A DNA stretch of 64,000 bases from the NCBI RefSeq assembly GCF_035930445.1, contig NZ_CP142394.1, positions 2,947,501 through 3,011,500 on the forward strand, read 5' to 3'. The position numbers and the translations under genes were made by a program. This stretch comes from Sphingopyxis chilensis (GTDB lineage Bacteria > Pseudomonadota > Alphaproteobacteria > Sphingomonadales > Sphingomonadaceae). This document shows, piece by piece, positions 8,664 to 18,013 of this stretch (position 1 is its first letter; every line of letters begins with the position of its first letter). The notes beneath the pieces were generated by a model. It searched no databases and was not told the origin of the DNA. It was given only the letters and a program-made list of their open reading frames with translations.

Positions 8664-9674
8664 ATGTCCGCCTCGCGCCTTGTCCATGTCGACGACAGCC
8701 TGCCCGGCATCAGCCGCGAGCGTTCGGGCGTCGGCTGGCGATACCGCGACGCCAAGGGAAAGATCATCCGCGACCGCGAGGAAATCGAGCGCCTTAACGC
8801 GATCGCGCTACCCCCCGCCTATGAGGATGCGTGGTTCTGTCCCGCGCCGAACGGCCATATCCTCGCGACCGGCTACGACGCACGCGGACGCAAGCAATAT
8901 CGTTACCATCCCGAATTCCGAATGGCGCGCGATGCCGACAAATATGATCGCTGCGCCGCTTTTGGGCACGCGCTGCCGCTCCTCCGCGCACGCCTCGCCG
9001 ACGATCTTGCCCGCCGGACGCTCTGTTCGGAACGCGTGGTAGCGGCGGTGGTGCGGCTGCTCGATCTCGCCGCGCTGCGCATCGGAAACGAGCAATATGT
9101 CGCCGCGAACAAGAGCTTTGGCGCAACGACGCTGCGCCAGCGCCATGCAAAGGCGTCCGGCCGGACGCTGCGCCTGCAATATGTCGCCAAGGGTGGCGCG
9201 AAACGTGACGTGACGATCAGCGACCGCAGCCTTTCGACCCTCGTTCGCCGGCTACAGGACCTGCCCGGACAGAAGCTTTTCCAGTATGAGGATCCGGACG
9301 GCCTCTGTGCGGTCGGGTCGGACGATGTGAACGCCTATATCCGCGAGGCGATGGGCGACGAATTCAGCGCCAAGCATTTCCGCACCTGGTCGGCCAGCGT
9401 CGAGGCTTTCGCCTTCCTTTACGACGCGCCCGAACCGCCGACGCTGAAGGCGATGCTCGAACATGTCGCCGACCGGCTCGGCAACACGCCAGCCATCGCA
9501 CGCAAAGCCTATGTCCACCCGGCGATGATCGCGGCGGCGCAGGATCGCGACGATTTTGCCGCAACCATCGGCAACCTGCCGCGCGCAACACGCTATCTTT
9601 CGCGTTACGAACGCGGCTTTTTAGCCTATCTGGAGCAGGCGCCCGCGGCCGCGGTGCTGCTCCAATCCGCCTGA
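8664..9674 (+). CDS. DNA topoisomerase IB (poxvirus type)
   Basis: 336 residues. Relaxes supercoils through a covalent 3'-phosphotyrosine. The N-terminal domain starts MSASRLVHVDDSLPGISRER and continues with GVGWRYRDAKG and LPPAYEDAWFCPAPNGH. The catalytic domain contains LLDLAALRIGNEQYV, the RHAKASG block and the active-site tyrosine (about residue 283) in ARKAYVHP. The ATG at 8664 is chosen because upstream in-frame codons overlap the ligase gene. Bacterial members of this family are common in alphaproteobacteria; the physiological role is not settled. Confidence 0.92.
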   Translation: MSASRLVHVDDSLPGISRERSGVGWRYRDAKGKIIRDREEIERLNAIALPPAYEDAWFCPAPNGHILATGYDARGRKQYRYHPEFRMARDADKYDRCAAFGHALPLLRARLADDLARRTLCSERVVAAVVRLLDLAALRIGNEQYVAANKSFGATTLRQRHAKASGRTLRLQYVAKGGAKRDVTISDRSLSTLVRRLQDLPGQKLFQYEDPDGLCAVGSDDVNAYIREAMGDEFSAKHFRTWSASVEAFAFLYDAPEPPTLKAMLEHVADRLGNTPAIARKAYVHPAMIAAAQDRDDFAATIGNLPRATRYLSRYERGFLAYLEQAPAAAVLLQSA

Positions 9675-9695
9675 TCCGATTCAAGAGGGCCTGAC

Positions 9696-10892
9696 GTGAA
9701 TTTTCCCTTGCTTGCCACCGCGACATCCGCCGCCCCGAAAGCCGCGCCCGCAAGAACCCCGGCAACCAACCCGATCGAAGACCTGCAGCGCTCTTGGGAC
9801 ATGAGCATCGCGTGGGTGAACAGCCACTGGCTGCAGATCGGCATCGCAATCGGCGCCGGCCTCCTCATTTTCTTCGTCCTGTCGATGCTGCGCCGCTTCG
9901 CGCTGAAGCATGCACAGTCGGCCGAAGGCGAGATGACGCTGACCCACATCGCCGGGCGTGTGATCCACAAGACCAAATCACTTGTGCTCGCAATCATCGC
10001 AATTCGCCTTGTCGCGGGTTATGCGCAGCCGCCGGCGGTGATCATGCAAATGATCCATTTCGCCTTCACCGTGGCCGTGGTGCTGCAGGTCGCGATCTGG
10101 GCGCGCGAGATCGTGCTCGGGCTGATCCAGCGCCGTGCAGCCGAAGGGCATAACGAAACGCTCAGCAATGCGATGGGCATCATCCGCCTGCTGATCAGCG
10201 TCGCGCTGTTCGCGATCGCGGCGATCGTGATCCTCGACAATATGGGAGTCAACGTCACCGGCCTGATCGCCGGTCTCGGAATCGGCGGCATCGCGATCGG
10301 CCTCGCGGCGCAGGGCATATTTTCCGATCTCTTCGCCTCGCTCTCGATCATATTCGATCGGCCCTTCCGCGTCGGCGAAACCATCAAATACGATATGAGC
10401 ACGGCGACGGTCGAACGCATCGGGCTCAAGAGCACCCGCCTCCGCTCGGTCAACGGCGAGTTGCTCGTCATTTCGAACACCAATCTTCTGGCCAAGGAGA
10501 TCACCAATTTCGCGCATCTCCACCGCCGCCGCGTTACCTTCATGATCGGGGTCATCTATCAGACAACCCCAGCGATGCTGCGCGAGCTGCCCGCGCTGCT
10601 CGAGGAACAGGTCAAGGCGGCAGGGCAGGAGTTCATCCGTTCGAGCTTTGTCTCGTTCGGCCCATCGAGCCTCGATTTCGAGCTGCTCTTTGACGTTTTC
10701 AGCGACGATTATGACGTCGTGACCGCGGCGCGCACCGATGTCGCGATCCGTCTGTTCGAGGCGATGGCGGGCGCCGGTTACGAATTTGCCTATCCCACGC
10801 AGACGACCTTTACCGCGGCGCCCGACGGGACGATGATTCTTCCCTATGCCGAAAGCGTCACGATGAAGACGCCCAAGCCTGCCAAGAGCTGA
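9696..10892 (+). CDS. Mechanosensitive ion channel, MscS family
   Basis: 398 residues. Tension-gated small-conductance channel of the inner membrane, relieving turgor on osmotic downshift. There are four to five hydrophobic segments in residues 45-200. The pore-lining TM3 and following beta domain read GLIAGLGIGGIAIGLAAQGIFSDLF, with IIFDRPFRVGET after it, the MscS signature. The start is a GTG with GAGGG 11 bases upstream. The N-terminal ~30 residues are Ala/Pro-rich and probably not part of the fold. It stands alone after topoisomerase IB. Confidence 0.93.
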   Translation: MNFPLLATATSAAPKAAPARTPATNPIEDLQRSWDMSIAWVNSHWLQIGIAIGAGLLIFFVLSMLRRFALKHAQSAEGEMTLTHIAGRVIHKTKSLVLAIIAIRLVAGYAQPPAVIMQMIHFAFTVAVVLQVAIWAREIVLGLIQRRAAEGHNETLSNAMGIIRLLISVALFAIAAIVILDNMGVNVTGLIAGLGIGGIAIGLAAQGIFSDLFASLSIIFDRPFRVGETIKYDMSTATVERIGLKSTRLRSVNGELLVISNTNLLAKEITNFAHLHRRRVTFMIGVIYQTTPAMLRELPALLEEQVKAAGQEFIRSSFVSFGPSSLDFELLFDVFSDDYDVVTAARTDVAIRLFEAMAGAGYEFAYPTQTTFTAAPDGTMILPYAESVTMKTPKPAKS

Positions 10893-10987
10893 CGCTACGG
10901 CGACGCGGCTGCGGGGCTTGGCCCTTGTGCAACGCCGCAAGAGAGGCCTAGAACGCGCCCCGAACCAGCAATTGAGGGGATGATCAA

Positions 10988-11446
10988 ATGGCCTCCATCA
11001 CACCGCAGGATCTGCAAGCCAGGGTTGGTGAGCATCTCGGCACGTCCGAATGGGTGCTCGTCGACCAGGATATGATCGACAAGTTCGCCGACGCGACGGG
11101 CGACCACCAGTTCATCCATATCGACGAGGAAAAGGCGAAGCTCACGCCCTTCGGCGGCACGATCGCGCACGGCTTCCTGACGCTGTCGCTGATCCCGATG
11201 CTGGGGGCTCGCACCGACGGGCCAAAGATCGAAGGCGTCAAGATGGGCGTGAACTATGGCGGCAACAAGGTCCGGTTCCTCGCCCCTGTCCGCTCGGGCA
11301 AGCGCGTGCGCAGCCATGTGAAGCTGCTCGAACTCGAAGAAAAGCGCCCCGGCCAGTGGCAACAGACCAACGAAGTGACGATCGAGATCGAAGGCGAGGA
11401 AAAGCCCGCGTTGATCGCCGAATGGATCAGCCAGTTTTTCGTTTAA
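10988..11446 (+). CDS. MaoC-like acyl dehydratase
   Basis: 152-residue single hot-dog domain. The hydratase dyad motif is visible in FADATGDHQFIHIDEEKAK, where Asp and His of the R-hydratase motif lie, followed by PFGGTIAHGFLTLSLIP. This suggests hydration of trans-2-enoyl-CoA to (R)-3-hydroxyacyl-CoA, feeding PHA or fatty-acid breakdown. GAGGGGATGATCAAATG gives a good ribosome-binding context. It is followed 66 bases later by a thiolase on the same strand, so a small fatty-acyl-CoA unit is plausible. Confidence 0.88.
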   Translation: MASITPQDLQARVGEHLGTSEWVLVDQDMIDKFADATGDHQFIHIDEEKAKLTPFGGTIAHGFLTLSLIPMLGARTDGPKIEGVKMGVNYGGNKVRFLAPVRSGKRVRSHVKLLELEEKRPGQWQQTNEVTIEIEGEEKPALIAEWISQFFV

Positions 11447-11512
11447 AGCACAGGTATTTCTGGCCGCCCTCCCCCGTTAAGATAACCGGAATCAGAAAGA
11501 AGGACCCCTATC

Positions 11513-12694
<1,182 letters not shown>

Positions 12695-12695
12695 T

Positions 12696-13280
12696 TTGCG
12701 CCTGAGTGCTCCGCGTATCGAGCCGGTCGATTTGGGCCGGCTCGATGCCGACCAGCGCGCCGCGCTCGAACCCTTCCTTGCTTCCGATGGGGGCAAGGTC
12801 GGGGGCGGCAAGATCCTCAACATCTTCCGCACCCTTGCTCATGCGCCCAAGGCGCTGACCGCCTTCCTCGGCTGGGGCAATTATATCCTGTCGCGACGCA
12901 ACGCGCTGAGCCCGCGCGACCGCGAACTCGTCATCCTGCGCACGGGTTACAACTGCCGCTCGGGTTATGAGTGGACGCAGCACAAGCGCATCGGGCTCGA
13001 CTGTGGCCTCTCCGAAGACGATATCGCGCGCATCAAGGCCGGTCCCGATGCGGAGGGCTGGAGCGACCTCGACCGCGCCATGCTCCGCGCGACCGACGAG
13101 CTGGCCACCGACCATTTCGTGACCGACGCCACATGGGCCGCGCTCGCGCCGCTCGGCGACAAGGGTCGCATGGACCTCGTGATGACCGTCGGCCAGTACA
13201 CGCAAGTCTCGATGATATTGAACAGCTTCGGCATCCAGGTCGAGGACGGCTGGGACGTCGACCCCGATCTGAAGGCCTGA
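12696..13280 (+). CDS. Carboxymuconolactone decarboxylase family protein
   Basis: 194 residues. AhpD-like alpha-helical fold with the conserved block RDRELVILRTGYNCRSGYEWTQH; only one Cys is present in the region, so a CxxC peroxidase activity is unlikely. The TTG at 12696 starts one base after the thiolase stop; the upstream ATG in frame would run inside the thiolase. It probably lies in one transcript with the thiolase and the monooxygenase-like gene downstream. The substrate is unknown. Confidence 0.85.
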   Translation: MRLSAPRIEPVDLGRLDADQRAALEPFLASDGGKVGGGKILNIFRTLAHAPKALTAFLGWGNYILSRRNALSPRDRELVILRTGYNCRSGYEWTQHKRIGLDCGLSEDDIARIKAGPDAEGWSDLDRAMLRATDELATDHFVTDATWAALAPLGDKGRMDLVMTVGQYTQVSMILNSFGIQVEDGWDVDPDLKA

Positions 13281-13294
13281 ACAGGGAGAATGAC

Positions 13295-13585
13295 ATGAGT
13301 GCCATCGGTGTGATCGCCACGCTGCGCGTGCAGTCGGGCAAGGAAGACGAGTTCGAGGGTGTGTTTGCCGAACTCGCCGCTGCGGTGAACGCGAACGAAA
13401 CGGGCAACAGCTATTACCGCCTGTTCCGGACGGGCGAAACCGGCATCTACAAGGTCCTCGAATGCTATGACAATCAGGCGGCGCTCGACGCGCATCGCGC
13501 GTCGGACCATTTCCGCTCGATCGGCGCGCGCCTCGGCCCTTGCCTCGCGGGAGCCCCCGAGATCGAGACGCTAAGCGCGGCCTGA
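13295..13585 (+). CDS. ABM-superfamily (antibiotic biosynthesis monooxygenase-like) protein
   Basis: 96-residue dimeric alpha/beta barrel protein. It begins MSAIGVIATLRVQSGKEDEF, then has AVNANETGNSYYRLFRTGE, LECYDNQAALDAHRASDHF typical of ABM domains. GGGAG lies 8 bases before the ATG. It follows the CMD-family gene by 14 bases, so co-transcription is likely. The physiological substrate is unknown; such proteins often act on small quinones or in stress response. Confidence 0.85.
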   Translation: MSAIGVIATLRVQSGKEDEFEGVFAELAAAVNANETGNSYYRLFRTGETGIYKVLECYDNQAALDAHRASDHFRSIGARLGPCLAGAPEIETLSAA

Positions 13586-13621
13586 GCGGCTGGTTTCGAC
13601 CGGAGGTTGCCGATAGAGATC

Positions 13622-13705
13622 TGTGCCCCGGCGAAAGCCGGGGTCCAGAAAGATGACGCTAACCCGGCATATTTCCGCACTGGGCCCCGGCTTTCGCCGA
13701 GGTGC
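13622..13705. repeat. REP-like inverted repeat pair
   Basis: Two copies of a short imperfect palindrome face each other. The first is near 13622-13648 (core CCCCGGCGAAAGCCGGGG). The second is an inverted copy near 13680-13705 (core GGCCCCGGCTTTCGCC). The arrangement resembles a bacterial interspersed mosaic element between two converging transcription units. Copies of this type are expected elsewhere in the genome. Confidence 0.7.
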
Positions 13706-13741
13706 ATAAGGGTCAGCTCACCACCCCAAAGCCGATGCCCG

Positions 13742-14212
13742 TCAACCGATCTCGGCAATCTCGCCTGCCCTGTCGCCGATCAGGTACCGCGGCCCTGCTC
13801 CGCGTTGCGCCGCCTTGTCCTCGCGGTTGTAGAGCCCGCATTTCTTGAGCGACAGGCAACCGCAGCCGATGCACTGGTCGAGCAGTTCGCGGGTGCGCGT
13901 GAGCGCCGCGAGCTGCGCGTCGATCCGCGCGCGCAGACCGGTGCTGATCCGCGTCCAGTCGGCGCCATTGGGAGTCCGCCCCGCAGGCAGCTGCGCCAGT
14001 TCATCGCCGATCTCCTCAAGGCTCAGCCCCATCTGCTGTGCGATCAGGATAAAGGAAACGCGACGGATATCGGCACGCAGGAAGCGACGCTGCCCGCCGG
14101 CGGTACGCAACGCCTCGATCAGCCCCTTCGCTTCGTAAAACCGGATCGCCGACACCGCGACACCGGTGCGGGCGGCCAGTTCGCCGATCGCGATCAGGTC
14201 GGTCCGGTGCAT
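13742..14212 (-). CDS. soxR: Redox-sensitive transcriptional activator SoxR
   Basis: 156 residues, MerR family. N-terminal winged helix with IGELAARTGVAVSAIRFYEAK, a dimerisation helix, and the [2Fe-2S] cysteine cluster CIGCGCLSLKKC (Cys114, 117, 119 and 125). Activates target promoters with an over-long spacer when the cluster is oxidised. It is divergent from a VOC-family gene whose promoter has exactly such a 19-base spacer and a dyad; that gene is the most likely target. Confidence 0.93.
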   Translation of the reverse strand: MHRTDLIAIGELAARTGVAVSAIRFYEAKGLIEALRTAGGQRRFLRADIRRVSFILIAQQMGLSLEEIGDELAQLPAGRTPNGADWTRISTGLRARIDAQLAALTRTRELLDQCIGCGCLSLKKCGLYNREDKAAQRGAGPRYLIGDRAGEIAEIG

Positions 14213-14234
14213 CGGGACTCCTTCGTCTTTGAGC

Positions 14235-14265
14235 TTGATCTAAACCTCACTTGAGCTTCTATAAA
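14235..14265 (+). promoter_or_regulatory. SoxR-type promoter of the VOC gene
   Basis: -35-like TTGATC at 14235-14240 and -10-like TATAAA at 14260-14265 are separated by 19 bases, the over-long spacing typical of MerR-family activated promoters. The spacer centre holds the dyad CTCA-CT-TGAG (14246-14255), placed as in the E. coli soxS promoter. It lies in the 85-base gap between soxR and the VOC gene. Confidence 0.65.
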
Positions 14266-14297
14266 GTGTCGCGTCAACCCGAATCAGGAGCCTGCAC

Positions 14298-14693
14298 GTG
14301 ACGCACCCTTTCATCGAACATGTGAATCTCACCGTCAGCGATCCTGACCGCACTGCCGGAATCCTCTCGGCGATCTTCGGCTGGCACGAACGCTGGCGCG
14401 GCCCTGCACGCGATGGTGGCCGGACGATCCACCTCGGCAGCGATGCCGCCTATATCGCTCTTTACACCGGTCCCGACGGCGAGCACGCCGATACACGCTA
14501 TCCGAAGGGCGAGCCGCTCAACCATGTCGGTGTGCAGGTCGACGATCTCGACACGATCGAGATGCGCGTGAAGGCGGTCGGACTCACACCATTCAACCAC
14601 GGCGCTTACGAACCCGGCCGCCGCTTCTATTTTTTCGATCCTGACGGCATCGAATATGAAGTCGTCAGCTATGCGGAGCCAAGGCTGGGCTGA
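14298..14693 (+). CDS. VOC-family protein (glyoxalase/dioxygenase-like)
   Basis: 131 residues. Begins with GTG, MTHPFIEHVNLTVSDPDRTA, with the metal-site residues expected of the VOC superfamily: His in HVNLTV, His in LNHVGVQVDD, and Glu in PDGIEYEVVSY. Likely a small-molecule lyase, dioxygenase or resistance protein. The SoxR-type promoter immediately upstream suggests induction by redox-cycling compounds, so a detoxification role is plausible but not shown. Confidence 0.85.
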   Translation: MTHPFIEHVNLTVSDPDRTAGILSAIFGWHERWRGPARDGGRTIHLGSDAAYIALYTGPDGEHADTRYPKGEPLNHVGVQVDDLDTIEMRVKAVGLTPFNHGAYEPGRRFYFFDPDGIEYEVVSYAEPRLG

Positions 14694-14756
14694 ACCGGGC
14701 AACATGCGAGGGGCTGGTGCGTTGGTGGATCATCACCGCAATCAAAGGAGTCTCCG

Positions 14757-15221
14757 ATGAGCGACGACATCAAAAAGCAGTTCTGGAAGGCGCTTGCCGA
14801 CAGCCCCTATGTCATGCTGGGCGCGACCGGCGAGCGCGAACATCATATCCCGATGAACGCGCAGCTCGACAAGGATGCGAACGGCGCCTTCTGGTTCTTC
14901 ACCGCGACGGATAACCGGTTGGCGGCTGGCGGACCGGCAATGGCGCAATTCGCGTCGAAGGGCCACGACCTCTTTGCCTGCATTTCCGGCACGCTGGTGC
15001 ATGAAAGCGACCGCGCCGTGCTCGACAAGCTATGGAATAACGGCATCGCCGCCTGGTATCCGGGCGGCAAGGACGATCCGAAGCTTGTCTTGTTGCGTTT
15101 CGACCTGGATGATGCCGAGATCTGGACCGCCGATCCTGGCATCAAGGGCATGTTCAAGCTGGCGACGGGCCTGACGATGAAGGATGGCGACCTCGGCAAA
15201 CATGCCGAAGTGGCGCTCTAG
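14757..15221 (+). CDS. Pyridoxamine 5'-phosphate oxidase-like (general stress protein 26 type)
   Basis: 154-residue FMN-binding split-barrel protein. It begins MSDDIKKQFWKALADSPYVML, followed by HIPMNAQLDKDANGAFWFF and DRAVLDKLWNNGIAAWYPGGKDDP, hallmarks of the general stress protein 26 family. AAGGAG lies 7 bases before the ATG. It converges with the epimerase with a 4-base overlap of stop codons. It probably binds flavin or heme; role in stress response is inferred from the family. Confidence 0.87.
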   Translation: MSDDIKKQFWKALADSPYVMLGATGEREHHIPMNAQLDKDANGAFWFFTATDNRLAAGGPAMAQFASKGHDLFACISGTLVHESDRAVLDKLWNNGIAAWYPGGKDDPKLVLLRFDLDDAEIWTADPGIKGMFKLATGLTMKDGDLGKHAEVAL

Positions 15222-16201
15222 ATCCCGATCCGCCCCTCGCGAAATTCGAAACCGTCCTCGCGGTCGCGCGCCAATAATGCGGGACCGTCGAGATCGACCC
15301 AGCGCGCGCGCTGAGCCAATATGAAGGCGGGCGCGATGGCAAGGCTGGTCGAGAGCATGCAGCCTATCATGATCGACAGCCCCGCCGCGTCGGCGGCGTC
15401 GGCGATCTTGAGCGCCTCGGTCAGCCCGCCCGCCTTGTCGAGCTTGATATTCACCCCGTCGTAAAAGGGGCCGATGCGCGCGACATCGGCCGCCGTCTGG
15501 CAGCTTTCGTCGGCGATAAACGGGATCGGCGCATAGATGGGATCGAGCAGCGCGTCGGCGCCCACCGGCACCGGCTGCTCGATCATCTCGACCCCCATGT
15601 CGGCGAGCGCCTCGGCCTCGCTCAATATGTCGATCTCACCCCAACTTTCATTGGCATCGACGATCAGCCGCGCATCGGGCGCGCCCTTGCGGACCCCGGC
15701 GACGCGCAAGCGATCATCCTCGCCGGTTAGCTTGATCTTCAGCAGGCGGTATCCGTCAGCCGCCGCGGTAGCCGCCTGCTCCGCCATCGCGCCGGGCGTA
15801 CCGAGCGAGACGGTATAGGCTGTGACCCGCGATGTCGGGGCGCCGTCGCAGCCGACAACCTGCCAGAGTCGGAGGCCACGTTGGCGTGCTTCGAGATCCC
15901 ATAGCGCGCAATCGAGGGCGTTGCGCGCCGCGCCCGGCGCCATCAACTCCTGCACAGCGGCGCGCGCCTCGGCGGTGTCCATCTCCCCGATATGCGGCGC
16001 GGCGAGCAGTATCTGGTCGCGGCACCGCGCCGCATCCTCGCCGAGATAATAGACAGGCGTACCCTCGCCGCGCCCGATCGCGCCTTGTCCCTCGATTTCG
16101 GCGACGACGACATCGATATGCGTCTTGGCGCCGCGACTGATGACGAACTCGCCTGCGACCGGCCAGCGTTCGACACGCGCGCTTTTCAGTTGGATAGCCA
16201 T
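15218..16201 (-). CDS. Dipeptide epimerase (L-Ala-D/L-Glu epimerase type)
   Basis: 327 residues, enolase superfamily. The catalytic KxK motif lies in RLLKIKLTG. Metal ligands are in VDANESW, EQP and IADES, and the second catalytic lysine is in NIKLDKAGG. This arrangement identifies a muconate-lactonizing-subgroup dipeptide epimerase that acts on murein peptides during recycling. It faces away from the neighbouring DUF1232 gene, whose start is 24 bases from its own start, giving a short divergent promoter region. Confidence 0.9.
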   Translation of the reverse strand: MAIQLKSARVERWPVAGEFVISRGAKTHIDVVVAEIEGQGAIGRGEGTPVYYLGEDAARCRDQILLAAPHIGEMDTAEARAAVQELMAPGAARNALDCALWDLEARQRGLRLWQVVGCDGAPTSRVTAYTVSLGTPGAMAEQAATAAADGYRLLKIKLTGEDDRLRVAGVRKGAPDARLIVDANESWGEIDILSEAEALADMGVEMIEQPVPVGADALLDPIYAPIPFIADESCQTAADVARIGPFYDGVNIKLDKAGGLTEALKIADAADAAGLSIMIGCMLSTSLAIAPAFILAQRARWVDLDGPALLARDREDGFEFREGRIGI

Positions 16202-16225
16202 GCAGGAAGGCTAGTGTAGATCACT

Positions 16226-16621
16226 ATGACCGGCAAATCCCTTTCCGAACGCATCGGCGACTTCGGCCACCGCCTCGCGGTCGAGGCCCACGCCGCGTGG
16301 CTCGCCGCGCGCGATCCGCGCGTGCCATGGTTCGCGCGCATCCTCGCGGTCGCGGTCGCCGCCTATGCGCTGTCGCCGATCGACCTGATCCCCGACTTCA
16401 TTCCGGTGCTTGGCTGGATCGACGACCTTGTCATCGTCCCGCTCGGCCTGCTCGTAGTCCGGCGGTCGATCCCGGCGCCGCTATGGATCGAACTCCACGC
16501 CGCCGCCGAAACCGCAAGCGAACGCCCGTCGAGCCGGGTCGGGATGGCCTTCATACTGCTGCTGTGGGCGGGGCTTCTCTATATCGTTTACTGGAGCGTT
16601 CGGACCTCGCCGTGGCACTAG
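16226..16621 (+). CDS. DUF1232 (YkvA-like) small membrane protein
   Basis: 131 residues. The DUF1232 core is visible: ARDPRVPWFARILAVAVAAY, then ALSPIDLIPDFIPVLGWIDD and a second hydrophobic segment at the C-terminus (VGMAFILLLWAGLLYIVYW). Function is unknown. It ends with a 4-base stop overlap against the convergent PHA depolymerase gene. Confidence 0.85.
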   Translation: MTGKSLSERIGDFGHRLAVEAHAAWLAARDPRVPWFARILAVAVAAYALSPIDLIPDFIPVLGWIDDLVIVPLGLLVVRRSIPAPLWIELHAAAETASERPSSRVGMAFILLLWAGLLYIVYWSVRTSPWH

Positions 16622-17841
16622 GCGCCGTTGCTGCGTATCCACTTCTCGACCACTGGCGCGATCTCCTCGCGCCATTTGCGGCCGTTGAAGATGCCGTAGT
16701 GGCCGACGCCTTTCGCCATCAGATATTTTTTCTTGTCCGCAGGCAAGGCTCTGGCGATCGTCAGCGCCGCCTTCGTCTGGCCGATTCCTGAAATATCGTC
16801 GCGCTCGCCCTCGATCGCGAGAATCGCGATATCCTCGATCGCGCCGACGTCGACCGGCTGGCCGCGATGCGTCATTTCGCCCTTGGGCAGCAGGTGGCGC
16901 TGGAACACGACGTCGACGGTCTGCAGGTAAAATTCGGCGCTCATGTCGCACACTGCGCGATATTCGTCGTAAAATTCCTTGGTCTTGTCCGCGCTCTCCC
17001 CGTCGCCGTCGACCAGGTGCCTGAACATCTCCCAATGGCTCATCATGTGATTGCCGAGGTTCATCGACATGAATCCGGCCAGTTGCAGGAAGCCCGGATA
17101 GACGCGGCGGCCGGCGCCCGGATAATAGGCCGGCACCGTCGCGATCACATTTTCCTGGAACCACGCATAGGGCCGGGTGGTCGCATGTTCGTTGACCGCG
17201 GTCGGTGCCTTGCGCGTATCGATCGGCCCACCCATCATCGTCAGCGTCTTCGGTCGGCATTTATGCTTGTTTGCCGCCATGATCGCCGCGGCGGCGAGAC
17301 TCGGCACCGAGGGCTGGCACACGGCCAGCATATGCGCGCCCGGCCCGATATGCTCGAGCCAGGCAATCAGATAGTCGATATAATCGTCGAGATCGAACTT
17401 CCCGGCCTCTAGCGGCACATTCCGCGCATCGCGCCAGTCGGTGATCCACACGTCGTGCCCGGGCAGCATCCGCTCGACGGTCCCGCGGAGCAATGTCGCA
17501 TAGTGGCCCGACATCGGCGCAACGATCAACAGCTTGGGTGCGTCTTGCGCGCCCTTATGCTTGAAATGCTTGAGCTGCCCGAAGGGCTTGCGCGCCTCGA
17601 TGGCCTCGGTCACGCGCACGGTCTCGCCATCGACCATCGTGTCGTAAAGCTCGAACCCCGGCTTGCCACGCGGCGCCGCCGCATGCGCGAAGACTTCGAG
17701 CGCCGAGGCGAACATCGGGCTGCCGCCGAAATAGCCGAGCGGATTCGCCGGATGCTGCATCACCTGCGCGCCAGCGGTCGCAAGCGCGCTTGCGCCCGCG
17801 AGCCAGTTTTTATGTAGGTCAAAGGCGTGGTACAGCATCAA
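16618..17841 (-). CDS. phaZ: Intracellular polyhydroxyalkanoate depolymerase
   Basis: 407 residues. Mobilises stored PHA/PHB granules. The N-terminus MMLYHAFDLHKNWLAGAS matches the intracellular PhaZ family. The region VCQPSVPSLAAAA carries the lipase-like nucleophile region; in this family the nucleophile is a Cys in the C-Q-P context. GVGHYGIFNGRKWREEIAPVV at the C-terminus includes the conserved catalytic His. A 172-base gap separates it from the divergent ABC transporter. Confidence 0.93.
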   Translation of the reverse strand: MMLYHAFDLHKNWLAGASALATAGAQVMQHPANPLGYFGGSPMFASALEVFAHAAAPRGKPGFELYDTMVDGETVRVTEAIEARKPFGQLKHFKHKGAQDAPKLLIVAPMSGHYATLLRGTVERMLPGHDVWITDWRDARNVPLEAGKFDLDDYIDYLIAWLEHIGPGAHMLAVCQPSVPSLAAAAIMAANKHKCRPKTLTMMGGPIDTRKAPTAVNEHATTRPYAWFQENVIATVPAYYPGAGRRVYPGFLQLAGFMSMNLGNHMMSHWEMFRHLVDGDGESADKTKEFYDEYRAVCDMSAEFYLQTVDVVFQRHLLPKGEMTHRGQPVDVGAIEDIAILAIEGERDDISGIGQTKAALTIARALPADKKKYLMAKGVGHYGIFNGRKWREEIAPVVEKWIRSNGA

Positions 17842-18013
17842 TCAACATTCCTTGCGTCCATATGGGCGCTCTTGCGGCGCCCTGACGCTTCGCAGTCTAG
17901 GCAATCACTGCCGTTGTGCAACGCATCATTTTCGCGATTCTTCATACCCTTTGAAGCAAAAGCGCCATTCTGCGTCGTTGAGCACCGTCCGCGCCGCTGC
18001 TAGGGGCAGTGCA

